Below, piece by piece: positions 17,381 to 25,585 of a stretch of DNA of 40,105 nt. The DNA lies in contig CAYGZL010000159.1 in assembly GCA_964354345.1 (NCBI GenBank), positions 1 through 40,105 of the forward strand, written 5' to 3'. Under the pieces are notes generated by a model that searched no databases, was not told where the DNA came from, and saw only the letters and a program-made list of their open reading frames with translations. Numbering within the stretch: the stretch's first letter is position 1; the number at the start of each line of letters is the position of its first letter. This DNA comes from CAYGZL01 sp964354345. Lineage in GTDB: Bacteria; Chloroflexota; Anaerolineae; Anaerolineales; UBA4823. The position numbers and the translations under genes were made by a program.

Positions 17381-17389
17381 TGTTATAAT
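17381..17389 (+). promoter_or_regulatory. Extended -10 promoter of the LCP gene
   Basis: TGTTATAAT is a perfect extended -10 (TGn plus TATAAT). A TTGACT hexamer upstream at 17355-17360 is spaced too far (about 23 bp) to be its -35. Transcription should start near 17396, leaving an 86-base structured leader. Confidence 0.6.
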
Positions 17390-17414
17390 CCCCCAACTGC
17401 CGGGTGGTCTGCGG

Positions 17415-17472
17415 GCTGATCGGAGATCAGCGTGGGGCGGGTTGGTAATCCGCCTGCTATCCAGGCGAGCAG
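17415..17472 (+). promoter_or_regulatory. Structured 5' leader of the LCP mRNA
   Basis: Two strong adjacent hairpins: a 7-bp stem with GGA loop (17415-17421 with 17425-17431) and an 8-bp stem with GGT loop (17436-17443 with 17447-17454). A third possible stem (17452-17456 with 17462-17466) uses bases of the second, so the two are mutually exclusive; CTGCT/AGCAG (17454-17458 with 17468-17472) is another option. No T tract follows. It may be a regulatory leader; no known riboswitch class is recognised. Confidence 0.45.
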
Positions 17473-17481
17473 TGAATTAAA

Positions 17482-18912
17482 ATGACAGAGAAAGAAAACA
17501 TGCCGACGACTCGATTAAACCAGCGGTTACGCACAGTCCTGCTGGTCGCTTTTTTGATTGCGGCAGCCCTGATCGCCTACCTGACCTTCGTAGCAATGCG
17601 TGACCTGGTACAAGGCTGGGAGATGACCGGTCTACCGGGGATTGCTGTCCACGATGCTACGCCTACACCCTTCGTGTCCGGGAGCGAAGCACTGCCGGTC
17701 GTGAATAACGCTGAAGATCCGTTGCAGCTCGATATTGGTCCAACGCCGCCGGCGTGGGATGGCGCTCAACGGGTTACCCTGCTGGCAATGGGGCTGGATT
17801 ACCGCGATTGGCAAACCGGCGAAGGGCCGCCACGCACCGATACAATGGTCTTGCTAACGCTGGATCCGATCAACCAAACCATTGGGATGTTATCACTGCC
17901 GCGCGACCTGTGGGTGAATATTCCAGGTTATGGGTATGGGCGAATCAACACTGCCTACCAGATTGGTGAAGGAGTCAAGTATCCTGGCGGAGGACCCGCG
18001 TTGGCGATGAAGACGGTCGAGGCGTTCCTGGGGGTGCCCGTTGATTATTACGCGCAGATTGACTTCTTCGCTTTCGAACAATTCGTTGATATCATCGGGG
18101 GCGTCAAGCTGGATATAATAGAGACGATCAAGGTTGATCCGATCAATGGGGAGATCAAGACCTTGAAACCCGGAGTGCAGACACTCAATGGATCGCTGGC
18201 TTTAGCTTACGCACGCACCCGCAAAACCGATGGCGCCGATTTCGACCGTGCCGACCGGACACAGCAAGTAATAATGGCCATCCGCAGCCAGACACTGCGC
18301 GAAGACGTCCTGCCAACGCTGCTTACCAAAGCCCCCCAGATCTATAACACGCTTTCCAAGGGCGTCCGTACAAACCTGAATTTGGATCAGGTACTGCGGC
18401 TAGGCTGGTTGGCAACCCAAATCCCGGCGGAAAAATACAAACGCGGGATCATTGGCCCACCCGATCAGGTCAGTTTTGCCGTCTCGCCGGATGGAAAACA
18501 ACAGGTGCTCAAGCCCATCACCGAAAAGATCCGCCTGTTGCGCGATGAAATATTTACCGCCACCGGTCCCACCAGCCCGTTGGCGGCTAACCTGGATCAA
18601 AAGACACTGATCCAGACCGAAGCTGCCCGCATCAGTCTCCTGAACGGGACATCCACGGCTGGTCTGGCGGCGCGAACAATTGATTACCTGAAAACCCAGG
18701 GAATCACCGTGACCAGCTCCAACAATGCCCAAAAGATCGCTCCGTACACCTCGATCATGTTTTATTCCGGTAAACCCTACACTGTTAAATACCTGGTTGA
18801 CCTGTTCAAGATCGATCCCTTTCGCATCCGCTACACCAATGATCCGAACAGCCCGGTAGATATCACCATCACCCTGGGCAATGACTGGACCGCTAAAAAT
18901 CCGCTGCCATAA
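17482..18912 (+). CDS. LytR-CpsA-Psr (LCP) family protein
   Basis: A 476-aa membrane-anchored enzyme of the LCP family, which transfers lipid-linked glycopolymers to cell-wall or other surface acceptors. A short cytoplasmic N-terminus precedes one membrane helix at about 18-42. The LCP domain follows with RTDTMVLLTLDP, then LSLPRDLWVNIPG and RINTAYQIG, and later ARTRKTDGADFDRADRTQQV, which contain the conserved Arg and Asp residues that hold the pyrophosphate lipid. A LytR_C domain lies at about 385-465 (ISLLNGTSTAGLA). No strong ribosome site is seen before the ATG. The gene is divergent from the ABC-F gene and is followed 49 bp later by recD2. Confidence 0.92.
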   Translation: MTEKENMPTTRLNQRLRTVLLVAFLIAAALIAYLTFVAMRDLVQGWEMTGLPGIAVHDATPTPFVSGSEALPVVNNAEDPLQLDIGPTPPAWDGAQRVTLLAMGLDYRDWQTGEGPPRTDTMVLLTLDPINQTIGMLSLPRDLWVNIPGYGYGRINTAYQIGEGVKYPGGGPALAMKTVEAFLGVPVDYYAQIDFFAFEQFVDIIGGVKLDIIETIKVDPINGEIKTLKPGVQTLNGSLALAYARTRKTDGADFDRADRTQQVIMAIRSQTLREDVLPTLLTKAPQIYNTLSKGVRTNLNLDQVLRLGWLATQIPAEKYKRGIIGPPDQVSFAVSPDGKQQVLKPITEKIRLLRDEIFTATGPTSPLAANLDQKTLIQTEAARISLLNGTSTAGLAARTIDYLKTQGITVTSSNNAQKIAPYTSIMFYSGKPYTVKYLVDLFKIDPFRIRYTNDPNSPVDITITLGNDWTAKNPLP

Positions 18913-18961
18913 CCTCCAAGAGCGGTAGAGAGCACCGCTTTCGTGATGCGTAAGTGAGTAT

Positions 18962-21208
18962 ATGGATACCCTGCTCGGTTCAGTTGAACGCATCACATAC
19001 TATAATCCAGAAAACGGGTACAGCGTACTGCGCTTGCGCCCCGAACATGGGCGGATGCCAGGTATCGATCGCGAGGGGTTGGTAACCGTTACCGGAAATT
19101 TACCGGAGCTAACAGCGGGCGAGTATCTGCACTTGAGTGGGAACTGGATCAACCATCCCAAGCACGGCGTGCAGTTCCAGGTCGAAATATGCCGCCAGGC
19201 TCTCCCTGCAACCATCTTTGGGATTCGGCGCTACCTGGGTTCCGGACTGGTCAAGGGCATCGGTCCGCGACTGGCTGAGCGCATTGTGGCCCACTTTGGC
19301 ATGGAGACATTGGAGGTAATCGAACGAGCGCCTGCCCGCCTCCAAGAAGTGCCGGACATCGGTCCCCGGCGCTCCCACCTGATCGCCCGCGCCTGGGAAG
19401 AGCAGAAACAGGTAAAGGAGATCATGCTCTTCCTGCACAGTCATGGAATCAGCACGAACCTGGCAGTTAAGATCTACAAACAATACGGAGACCTGGCCTT
19501 AGCGGTGGTGCAATCCGATCCCTACCGGCTGGCGCGCGATGTCTTCGGCATTGGCTTCAAGACGGCTGACCGGATTGCTCAATCGCTCGGCTTGCCTGCC
19601 GATCACCCCTCGCGGCTGGAGGCTGGTGTAGTTTACGCCCTGAATCAAGCAACCGACGATGGTCATGTGTATACTCCAGCTCACTTGCTCACAGAACAGG
19701 CAACTCAATTGCTTGGCGTCGCGCCCGAGCTAATTCCTCCGGCGATCGAACGCCTGATCCTGGCTGACCGCGTTCGCCCGGACGCGTTGCCGCCTCCTGG
19801 TGAAAACAGCTTACCACCGGCTGCCGCCCGCCAGACGCGCGAAACCTCCGCCTCGTATGGCCAACCAGCCGTTTACCTGACACCGCTCTACCACAGTGAG
19901 ATTGGCGTCGCTGAACGCCTGCGCGATCTGGCTAAAACCATCCCCACCCGATTAAGCGATCTGCCACCGGCCTTCATTCGCCTGGACCCAACTCTGTCAG
20001 CCGAACAACAGCAGGCCATCCGCACTGCCCTGAGCCATCCGGTCAGCGTCCTGACCGGCGGTCCAGGTACTGGCAAGACGACGGCTCTCAGAGCTTTAAT
20101 CACAGTCCTGGAGTCGGCTTCTAAAAGTTACGCACTGGCTTCGCCCACCGGTCGCGCTGCCAAGCGCCTCTCCCAGGCCACCGGCCACCCGGCCAGCACG
20201 ATTCACCGCCTGTTGGGCTTCTCACCGGTCGAAGGCTTTACCTGCAACGATAGAAACCCACTCAATGTCGACCTGGTGGTGGTGGATGAGGCTTCGATGC
20301 TCGATCTGGTACTGGCTCACCACTTGCTGAAAGCACTACGACCAGGCACGCACCTGCTCCTGGTCGGTGATGTCGATCAACTTCCTTCAGTGGGGGCGGG
20401 CGATGTTCTGCGCGATGTTATCGCCAGCGACCTGGCTCCAGTCACTCACTTACACCAGATCTTTCGCCAGGCAGCCAACTCGCGGATCATTACCAATGCT
20501 CACCGCATCAACCATGGGCAGTCGCCAGTTTTTTGCCAGACGATTGGCGAGGTGACAAGTTCTTCAGCCGATGATTTCTTCTTTTTTGGCGCTGAAACAC
20601 CTGAAGAAACCGCCGATTGGGTGCAGGATTTAGTCAGCCAGCGGATCCCCAAGAAGTTCGGGTTTCGTCCCCTACACGATATTCAGGTGCTGGCACCGAT
20701 GTACCGCGGTCCGGCTGGAGTGACCGCTTTAAATGAACGCTTACAAAATAGCTTGAACCCTCCCGCGCTGACAAAGCCTGAAAGGAAACTCTTTGGTCAG
20801 CTCTTGCGCATGGGCGACAAGTTGATGCAGATTCAGAACAACTACGATAAGGATATCTTCAACGGTGACATCGGCTACCTGATCGGGCTGGATATGGTTG
20901 ACCAAAAACTAACCGTTGATTTCGAAGGCAGACAAGTCGCCTTTGAATGGGTTGAGGCTGATCAGCTTGTCCTGGCCTATGCTATTTCTATTCATAAAGC
21001 TCAAGGCTCGGAGTTCACCGCTGTGGTGATTCCACTATTGACGCAGCATTACCTGATGCTGCAGCGCAACCTGCTTTATACCGCGGTGACCCGCGCCCGA
21101 AAACTGTGTGTACTGGTTGGAAGCCGACGGGCGATCAATATCGCGACCCGGAATAATAAAGTAGCACAGCGTTTTACAGCACTTGACTGGCGCCTGCGCG
21201 ACCGCTAG
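18962..21208 (+). CDS. recD2: RecD2-type ATP-dependent DNA helicase
   Basis: A 748-aa superfamily 1B 5'-3' helicase. The N-terminal OB-like region (1-85) and helix-hairpin-helix segments (about 95-210: GPRLAERIVAHFG, PDIGPRRSHLIARAW, GIGFKTADRIAQSLG) are characteristic of RecD2 rather than the RecBCD subunit. Walker A GGPGTGKT is at 366-373, Walker B VVDEAS at 440-445, and the C-terminal motif AYAISIHKAQGSEF is followed by YTAVTRA. No RecB or RecC is nearby, as expected for RecD2, which acts alone in DNA repair. The length is normal. The ribosome site is weak. Confidence 0.94.
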   Translation: MDTLLGSVERITYYNPENGYSVLRLRPEHGRMPGIDREGLVTVTGNLPELTAGEYLHLSGNWINHPKHGVQFQVEICRQALPATIFGIRRYLGSGLVKGIGPRLAERIVAHFGMETLEVIERAPARLQEVPDIGPRRSHLIARAWEEQKQVKEIMLFLHSHGISTNLAVKIYKQYGDLALAVVQSDPYRLARDVFGIGFKTADRIAQSLGLPADHPSRLEAGVVYALNQATDDGHVYTPAHLLTEQATQLLGVAPELIPPAIERLILADRVRPDALPPPGENSLPPAAARQTRETSASYGQPAVYLTPLYHSEIGVAERLRDLAKTIPTRLSDLPPAFIRLDPTLSAEQQQAIRTALSHPVSVLTGGPGTGKTTALRALITVLESASKSYALASPTGRAAKRLSQATGHPASTIHRLLGFSPVEGFTCNDRNPLNVDLVVVDEASMLDLVLAHHLLKALRPGTHLLLVGDVDQLPSVGAGDVLRDVIASDLAPVTHLHQIFRQAANSRIITNAHRINHGQSPVFCQTIGEVTSSSADDFFFFGAETPEETADWVQDLVSQRIPKKFGFRPLHDIQVLAPMYRGPAGVTALNERLQNSLNPPALTKPERKLFGQLLRMGDKLMQIQNNYDKDIFNGDIGYLIGLDMVDQKLTVDFEGRQVAFEWVEADQLVLAYAISIHKAQGSEFTAVVIPLLTQHYLMLQRNLLYTAVTRARKLCVLVGSRRAINIATRNNKVAQRFTALDWRLRDR

Positions 21209-21228
21209 GTGGAAATCTGGCTAGCGAG

Positions 21229-21579
21229 TTATTTGTTCGAATTGGTCTGGCTGATCGCTTCAGCCAGGAGGCCTAGCGCCCGCGCCGCCTCAGCTGGTTT
21301 ACCTTCCGCCAGGATGCGCTGTGCCTGCTCTACCAGGGTACGATAAAGATCTTTCTCTTGCAACAACTCCAGGCGCGCTCGTGCCCGGACGAGGTCACCG
21401 TCCGCCACGAAAGCAATTGCAATCATCGCTCTGTACTGATCTTTATCGGCCATGCGCAGTGTGACCGGATGGATGTCTTTATAAGGCGCAGGTCGGATCA
21501 CCCAGGCATACACCAAACCCAAGACAATACCAATCAAAAGGCCAGTCAGCAAATACCAGGAACCGCGCGAATTTTTCAT
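21229..21579 (-). CDS. Small membrane-anchored protein, paralogue of the upstream gene
   Basis: A 116-aa protein with one N-terminal membrane helix (about 8-27, WYLLTGLLIGIVLGLVYAWV). A soluble helical part follows, with YKDIHPVTLRMADKDQYRAMIAIAFVADGDL and then alanine-rich helices that resemble a short TPR-like hairpin. It aligns with the gene just upstream across the helix and the next 60 residues (the IGxVLGL / AWxxxPxxYxD pattern is shared), so the pair arose by tandem duplication. The start ATG overlaps the stop of its partner by four bases (21576-21579). No known family function is recognised. Confidence 0.75.
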   Translation of the reverse strand: MKNSRGSWYLLTGLLIGIVLGLVYAWVIRPAPYKDIHPVTLRMADKDQYRAMIAIAFVADGDLVRARARLELLQEKDLYRTLVEQAQRILAEGKPAEAARALGLLAEAISQTNSNK

Positions 21580-21935
21580 GAGCCGGGTGTCTCCAACACC
21601 GGCTGGCTTTCCTGGAAAGCTCCCAGCAACGCTCTCATCAAGGCCAGGTCGTTGTTCGCGTACCCAATCTGCTCAGCAAAGCGCACTGCCTGGATGATTA
21701 TTTCTGCTGTTGGGCGATTACCCATCAGCGCCAGGCGGTTGGCTGCCAGGTCGCGATCAGGGTGAAGCTGGAAATCTTCTGCCACCATCAACACGTAATC
21801 GGTTTTATAGTCTATCCCTAAGGATGGGGCAACTGCATCGACATACTCGATGGGATAGACGAACCAACCGAAGAGCAGACCCAAGACAACGCCGATGACG
21901 ATGAAAGCGATAAAAAAAAGCCAGCGCGTCAACAT
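21576..21935 (-). CDS. Small membrane-anchored protein, first of a paralogous pair
   Basis: A 119-aa product from the ATG at 21933-21935; a longer GTG start at 21962 would add nine polar residues before the membrane helix and is less likely. Residues 3-24 form a membrane helix (LFFIAFIVIGVVLGLLFGWFV), followed by YPIEYVDAVAPSLG and a soluble helical domain with YKTDYVLMVAEDFQLHPD. It is paralogous to the overlapping downstream gene. Both soluble parts probably face outwards or form an oligomer together; no enzyme motif is seen. Function unknown. Confidence 0.72.
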   Translation of the reverse strand: MLTRWLFFIAFIVIGVVLGLLFGWFVYPIEYVDAVAPSLGIDYKTDYVLMVAEDFQLHPDRDLAANRLALMGNRPTAEIIIQAVRFAEQIGYANNDLALMRALLGAFQESQPVLETPGS

Positions 21936-22012
21936 TGCCGTATTGTCCCACAGGACTCCCACCCGGACAAGAGCGAGCCGCCTGGTGTGGTAGAGAGCCT
22001 TATGGGCGTGGG

Positions 22013-23143
22013 CTAACTCAAGAGTTGTCCCAAGGCAGTCAGCAATGTATGAACGTTTTCAGGCTGGCTGCTGTATCCCATCAACCCTACTCGCCATACC
22101 TTCCCCTTAAGCGGACCGAAACCACCCGCCACCTCGATATTATACTTTTCCAATAATTGACCTCGCAGGGCTGCATCGTCCATGCCCGCTTTCAGACGCG
22201 GCGTCGTCAATGTTGTCAGGCGGTTCTGTAACGACACCAGCGGAGGCAGGTTTAAGGCTTCTAGCCCAGCCCAGAGCATCTCTGCATTAGAGCGATGGCG
22301 AACAAAACGCGCCTCCAGGCCCTCTTCAAGCGCCATACGTAATGCTTCCCGGAGGGCGAAATGTAAATTAACCGGCGCAGTGTGGTGGTAAGCATGCGGT
22401 GAATTCCAATAACGCTCCAAACCTGTCAAGTCGAGGTACCAGTTCCTCACCGGTGTCTTACGGGAACGGATCTTCTCCCAGGCGCGTGGACTGACCGTGA
22501 TCGGTGAGAGGCCGGGTGGGGCGGACAGGCACTTTTGAGTGGCACTGTAGGCAATATCCACACCCCAGGCGTCCACCTCTACCGGCAACCCACCCAACGA
22601 AGTCACGGTATCCAACACCACCAGAGTCCCCTGGCGATGGGCGGCTACCGCAATCTCTGCAATCCCGGGCTGCAAGACTCCGGTCGATGTCTCTGCATGC
22701 ACCAGCGCAACGAGCTGATAACGCTTCTTGTTCAAGTGGTCAATTACCCGTTCAGGGTCGGCCACCTGTCCCCAAGGCGCTTCCAAGCGCTCAACCTGAC
22801 CGCCATATCGCCCAACCATCTCACACATCCGCTCGCCAAAGAAACCTACCACAACTACCAATGCTGCTTCTCCCGGCTCGATTAAATTTGCCAGGGCAGT
22901 CTCCATCCCCGCTGAACCAGTGCCAGGGATGACCAGCGTTAACTCATTTTGCGTGCGAAACACTTGCCGGAGCAAGATGCGCTCTTCTTCCATCACCTGT
23001 AAGAATTCTGGATCCAGGTGACCCAAGAGCGGTCTTGCCAACGCGCTCAAGACACGCGGCGCCACCATGCTTGGTCCCGGACCCAGCAGGATCCGCGGGG
23101 ATATGCGATTAAGAGTACCGCTATTGAAATCACTGGTCTGCAT
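22013..23143 (-). CDS. Class V PLP aminotransferase (alanine/serine-glyoxylate type)
   Basis: A 376-aa fold-type I PLP enzyme close to the alanine-glyoxylate / serine-glyoxylate / serine-pyruvate aminotransferase group. Family marks: GPGPSMVAPRVL at 21-32, GHLDPEF at 41-47, GTGSAGMETALAN at about 74-86, LDTVTSLGG at about 177-185, and the PLP Schiff-base lysine K204 in YSATQKCLSAPPG. It likely converts glyoxylate plus alanine or serine to glycine, or takes part in photorespiration-like or purine catabolic routes. The exact substrate is uncertain. A strong AGGAGGG ribosome site precedes the ATG at 23141-23143. Confidence 0.9.
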   Translation of the reverse strand: MQTSDFNSGTLNRISPRILLGPGPSMVAPRVLSALARPLLGHLDPEFLQVMEEERILLRQVFRTQNELTLVIPGTGSAGMETALANLIEPGEAALVVVVGFFGERMCEMVGRYGGQVERLEAPWGQVADPERVIDHLNKKRYQLVALVHAETSTGVLQPGIAEIAVAAHRQGTLVVLDTVTSLGGLPVEVDAWGVDIAYSATQKCLSAPPGLSPITVSPRAWEKIRSRKTPVRNWYLDLTGLERYWNSPHAYHHTAPVNLHFALREALRMALEEGLEARFVRHRSNAEMLWAGLEALNLPPLVSLQNRLTTLTTPRLKAGMDDAALRGQLLEKYNIEVAGGFGPLKGKVWRVGLMGYSSQPENVHTLLTALGQLLS

Positions 23144-23265
23144 ACGCCCTCCTCTGAAGGAAAGATATAACCGGTTGCTGGCAATAACAACCGCGAGTTT
23201 AGTGAAATTCGCAATCCGCTCAATTAGTTTACTACAAGAAATTTATTAATTCGGGCAATTCGTGC

Positions 23266-23294
23266 TTGCTTTGCGATAAAGAATCCTGTACAAT
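23266..23294 (+). promoter_or_regulatory. Sigma-70-type promoter of spoVS
   Basis: TTGCTT (23266-23271), a 17-bp spacer, and TACAAT (23289-23294). Transcription would begin near 23301, giving a leader of about 64 bases. Confidence 0.6.
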
Positions 23295-23364
23295 TTTATA
23301 TGAATTTACAATTCAATTGCACCGCCGGGTATCCATCTGATGATCGCCAGGGAGGGATCGCAAC

Positions 23365-23625
23365 ATGAATACCATCAAAGTCTCAGGGACTTCCCGGACG
23401 TCCGCCGTGGCAGGCGCCATCGCAGGAGTATTCCGAGAACACCAACGCGCTGAAGTGCAGGCGATTGGTGCAATTGCGGTAAACCAGGCGGTAAAAGCCC
23501 TGGTCTTGGCCAAAGGGTATTTGAAGGAAGACGGTTACAACATCATCTGTATTCCTGAATTCGTGGATGTTGAGATCGAAGGGAAAGTTCGCACTGCGAT
23601 CAGATTTGTTGTAGAAGTGCGCTAA
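23365..23625 (+). CDS. spoVS: SpoVS (stage V sporulation protein S) family protein
   Basis: An 86-aa protein that matches the small Alba-like SpoVS family over its whole length: IKVSGTSRTSAVAGAIAGVFRE, then VQAIGAIAVNQAVKALVLAKGYL, then IPEFVDVEIEGKVRTAIRFVV. SpoVS proteins are thought to bind nucleic acid. In Bacillus the gene affects sporulation, but it is widespread in non-spore-formers, and its role here is not known. A GGGAGGG ribosome site lies about 8 bases before the ATG. It has its own promoter and terminator, so it is monocistronic. Confidence 0.95.
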   Translation: MNTIKVSGTSRTSAVAGAIAGVFREHQRAEVQAIGAIAVNQAVKALVLAKGYLKEDGYNIICIPEFVDVEIEGKVRTAIRFVVEVR

Positions 23626-23650
23626 CCTTCTACTACCCACGCGTGGATCC

Positions 23651-23716
23651 ACCCGCAGAACCAGGACTGTACTGTGCACTAACCCAATAACGATTAGTAC
23701 GCGTCTGCGGGTTTTT
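23651..23716 (+). terminator. Terminator after spoVS
   Basis: A 9-bp stem (23651-23659 with 23704-23712) with an inner 5-bp stem (23669-23673 with 23696-23700), followed by TTTTT at 23712-23716. It is larger than a standard intrinsic terminator. It isolates spoVS from the gat genes. Confidence 0.65.
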
Positions 23717-23742
23717 CCGCGTCGGGAACAGTTGAACCGGCG

Positions 23743-23751
23743 TGTTATAAT
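23743..23751 (+). promoter_or_regulatory. Extended -10 promoter abutting gatC
   Basis: TGTTATAAT, with the hexamer TATAAT at 23746-23751. Only seven bases separate it from the ATG at 23759, so transcription should start at or next to the A of the start codon. Confidence 0.65.
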
Positions 23752-23758
23752 CCTCGCT

Positions 23759-24046
23759 ATGACATTGACCTCCGCACAAGTTGATCACATTGCCCAACTG
23801 GCTCGTTTAGCATTAACCGACGAGGAAAAATGTCGCTTCAAACAGCAGCTTTCAGCCATCCTGGATCACGTCGCCCAGTTACAAACCCTGGATACAACTG
23901 GCATTAAGCCGACTTTCAACTTATTGTCAGGCCACAGCCGGCTGCGAGAGGATGAAACACATCCCGGGTTGGCCTCGGACGAGCTCTTCCGTAACGCGCC
24001 CCAAACTGAGCAGGGGCAATTTCGGGTTCCTCTGGTGATCGAATAA
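23759..24046 (+). CDS. gatC: Asp/Glu-tRNA amidotransferase subunit C
   Basis: A 95-aa GatC, the small belt-like subunit that ties GatA to GatB in the enzyme converting Glu-tRNA(Gln) and/or Asp-tRNA(Asn) to the correct amides. The family start LTSAQVDHIAQLARLALTDEE is clear, and the C-terminus has LREDE and the RNAPQTEQGQFRVPLVIE tail. A TTG 27 bases upstream would extend the frame, but it lies before the promoter's -10 box, so the ATG at 23759 is the right start. No ribosome site exists; the mRNA is predicted to be leaderless. gatA follows after 40 bp, while gatB is 4.75 kb further on. Confidence 0.94.
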   Translation: MTLTSAQVDHIAQLARLALTDEEKCRFKQQLSAILDHVAQLQTLDTTGIKPTFNLLSGHSRLREDETHPGLASDELFRNAPQTEQGQFRVPLVIE

Positions 24047-24086
24047 TGCATTGGGACTGGCGTCGCCGACATCCCCCCTACTGCTT

Positions 24087-25568
24087 ATGACCCAATTTAG
24101 TGATCTTTCCTTGCTCCAGGCCGCTCAGGCCCTGCGCCTGGGTGAATTCTCGAGCCGTGAGCTGACTGAAGCTTACCTGGCGCGCATCGAAGTGCAAGAA
24201 CCCGCGCTGCATGCTTTTCTGACCCTGACGCCCGAATTGGCTCTGGAGCAGGCGAAGAGCGCTGACCAACGCCTGGCCGAGTGGCGTAAAAATCCGGATC
24301 AACCCCTATCCCTTCTGACTGGTATCCCGATCGCCGTAAAGGATGTCATCTGCGTTGCCCAGGTGCGTTGTACGTGCGGCTCGCGTATTCTGGAAACCTT
24401 CGTGCCTCCCTACCATGCTACTGCGGTGGCGCGCTTACTAGCCGCGGGAGTCGTCATCTTAGGCAAGACAAACACCGACGAGTTCGCCATGGGCTCCTCG
24501 ACAGAAAACTCCGCTTACGGCACCACCCATAATCCCTGGAATCTCGAGCGTGTACCTGGCGGCTCGAGTGGGGGTAGCGCTGCTGCGGTAGCCGCTCGCC
24601 TGGTCCTGGCTGCCCTGGGCACCGATACGGGTGGCAGTGTGCGCCAACCGGCGGCCTTCTGTGGCGTCACTGGCCTGAAACCGACCTATGGACGCGTTTC
24701 TCGCTACGGTCTGGTCGCTTTTGGCTCGTCGCTGGATGTGATCGGTGTTTTGGCGCAATCCGCCGCCGACGCCGCACTTCTCTTTGATGCCCTCGCTGGT
24801 GTTGATCCGTTGGATGCGACCACGTTGGAAATCCCATTCACCGCCATCCAACCCCGCCTGGATCACGAACCGTCGCTCCAGGGATTGCGCATCGGCGTTC
24901 CCGAAGAATACTTTATCGCTGGCATCCAACCCGAAGTTACATCAGCGGTTCGCCGGGCGATCCAGGTCCTGGAAGAGTTGGGTGCCCGGGCGCAACCCAT
25001 CTCTCTGCCGCACACAGAATATGCTCTGCCAGTCTATTACCTGATCGCTCCGGCGGAAGCGTCAGCCAACCTTGCCCGTTATGATGGCATTCGTTATGGA
25101 CCGCGCCTGCCTTCTGAAACCCTGTGGGAGGTTTTCCGGCAGACGCGGGGACAGAAATTTGGGGCCGAAGTCAAACGGCGGATCATGCTGGGTACTTACG
25201 CATTATCTGCCGGCTATTACGATGCTTATTATGGGCAGGCGCAAAAAGCTCGTACACTGATCCAACAAGATTTCACCCGTGCCTTCGAGACGGTTGACCT
25301 GATCGCTACGCCTACCACACCCACCACCGCTTTCCGGATCGGCGAACACAATGAGGACCCGTTAGCGATGTACCTGGAAGATATCTTCACCCTGCCCGCT
25401 AATCTGGCGGGTATACCCGGTTTGAGTTTCCCGGTCGGCACGGATCAGCAGGGCTTGCCCATTGGGATGCAGTTACTCGGCCCAGCCTGCCAGGAAGAGC
25501 TGCTCTTCCAGGCGGTGCACGCCTACCAACAGACGACTAACTGGCACCAACGCCAGCCGCATTTATGA
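24087..25568 (+). CDS. gatA: Asp/Glu-tRNA amidotransferase subunit A
   Basis: A 493-aa amidase-signature enzyme that hydrolyses glutamine and passes ammonia to GatB. The Ser-cisSer-Lys triad is visible: K85 in PIAVKDV, S160 in VPGGSSGGS, and S184 in GTDTGGSVRQPA. The start ATG at 24087 gives the standard N-terminus (LLQAAQALRLGEFSSRELTEAYLARIE); a longer TTG frame from 24051 adds residues not typical of the family. The ribosome site is weak, so translation may couple to gatC. Confidence 0.95.
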   Translation: MTQFSDLSLLQAAQALRLGEFSSRELTEAYLARIEVQEPALHAFLTLTPELALEQAKSADQRLAEWRKNPDQPLSLLTGIPIAVKDVICVAQVRCTCGSRILETFVPPYHATAVARLLAAGVVILGKTNTDEFAMGSSTENSAYGTTHNPWNLERVPGGSSGGSAAAVAARLVLAALGTDTGGSVRQPAAFCGVTGLKPTYGRVSRYGLVAFGSSLDVIGVLAQSAADAALLFDALAGVDPLDATTLEIPFTAIQPRLDHEPSLQGLRIGVPEEYFIAGIQPEVTSAVRRAIQVLEELGARAQPISLPHTEYALPVYYLIAPAEASANLARYDGIRYGPRLPSETLWEVFRQTRGQKFGAEVKRRIMLGTYALSAGYYDAYYGQAQKARTLIQQDFTRAFETVDLIATPTTPTTAFRIGEHNEDPLAMYLEDIFTLPANLAGIPGLSFPVGTDQQGLPIGMQLLGPACQEELLFQAVHAYQQTTNWHQRQPHL

Positions 25569-25585
25569 TTATTGGATGAACACTA

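Noticed and set aside
17396..17481. tRNA-like or small RNA gene
   Set aside because: There is no T-arm consensus or cloverleaf; the hairpins fit a 5' leader between a promoter and the LCP start codon.
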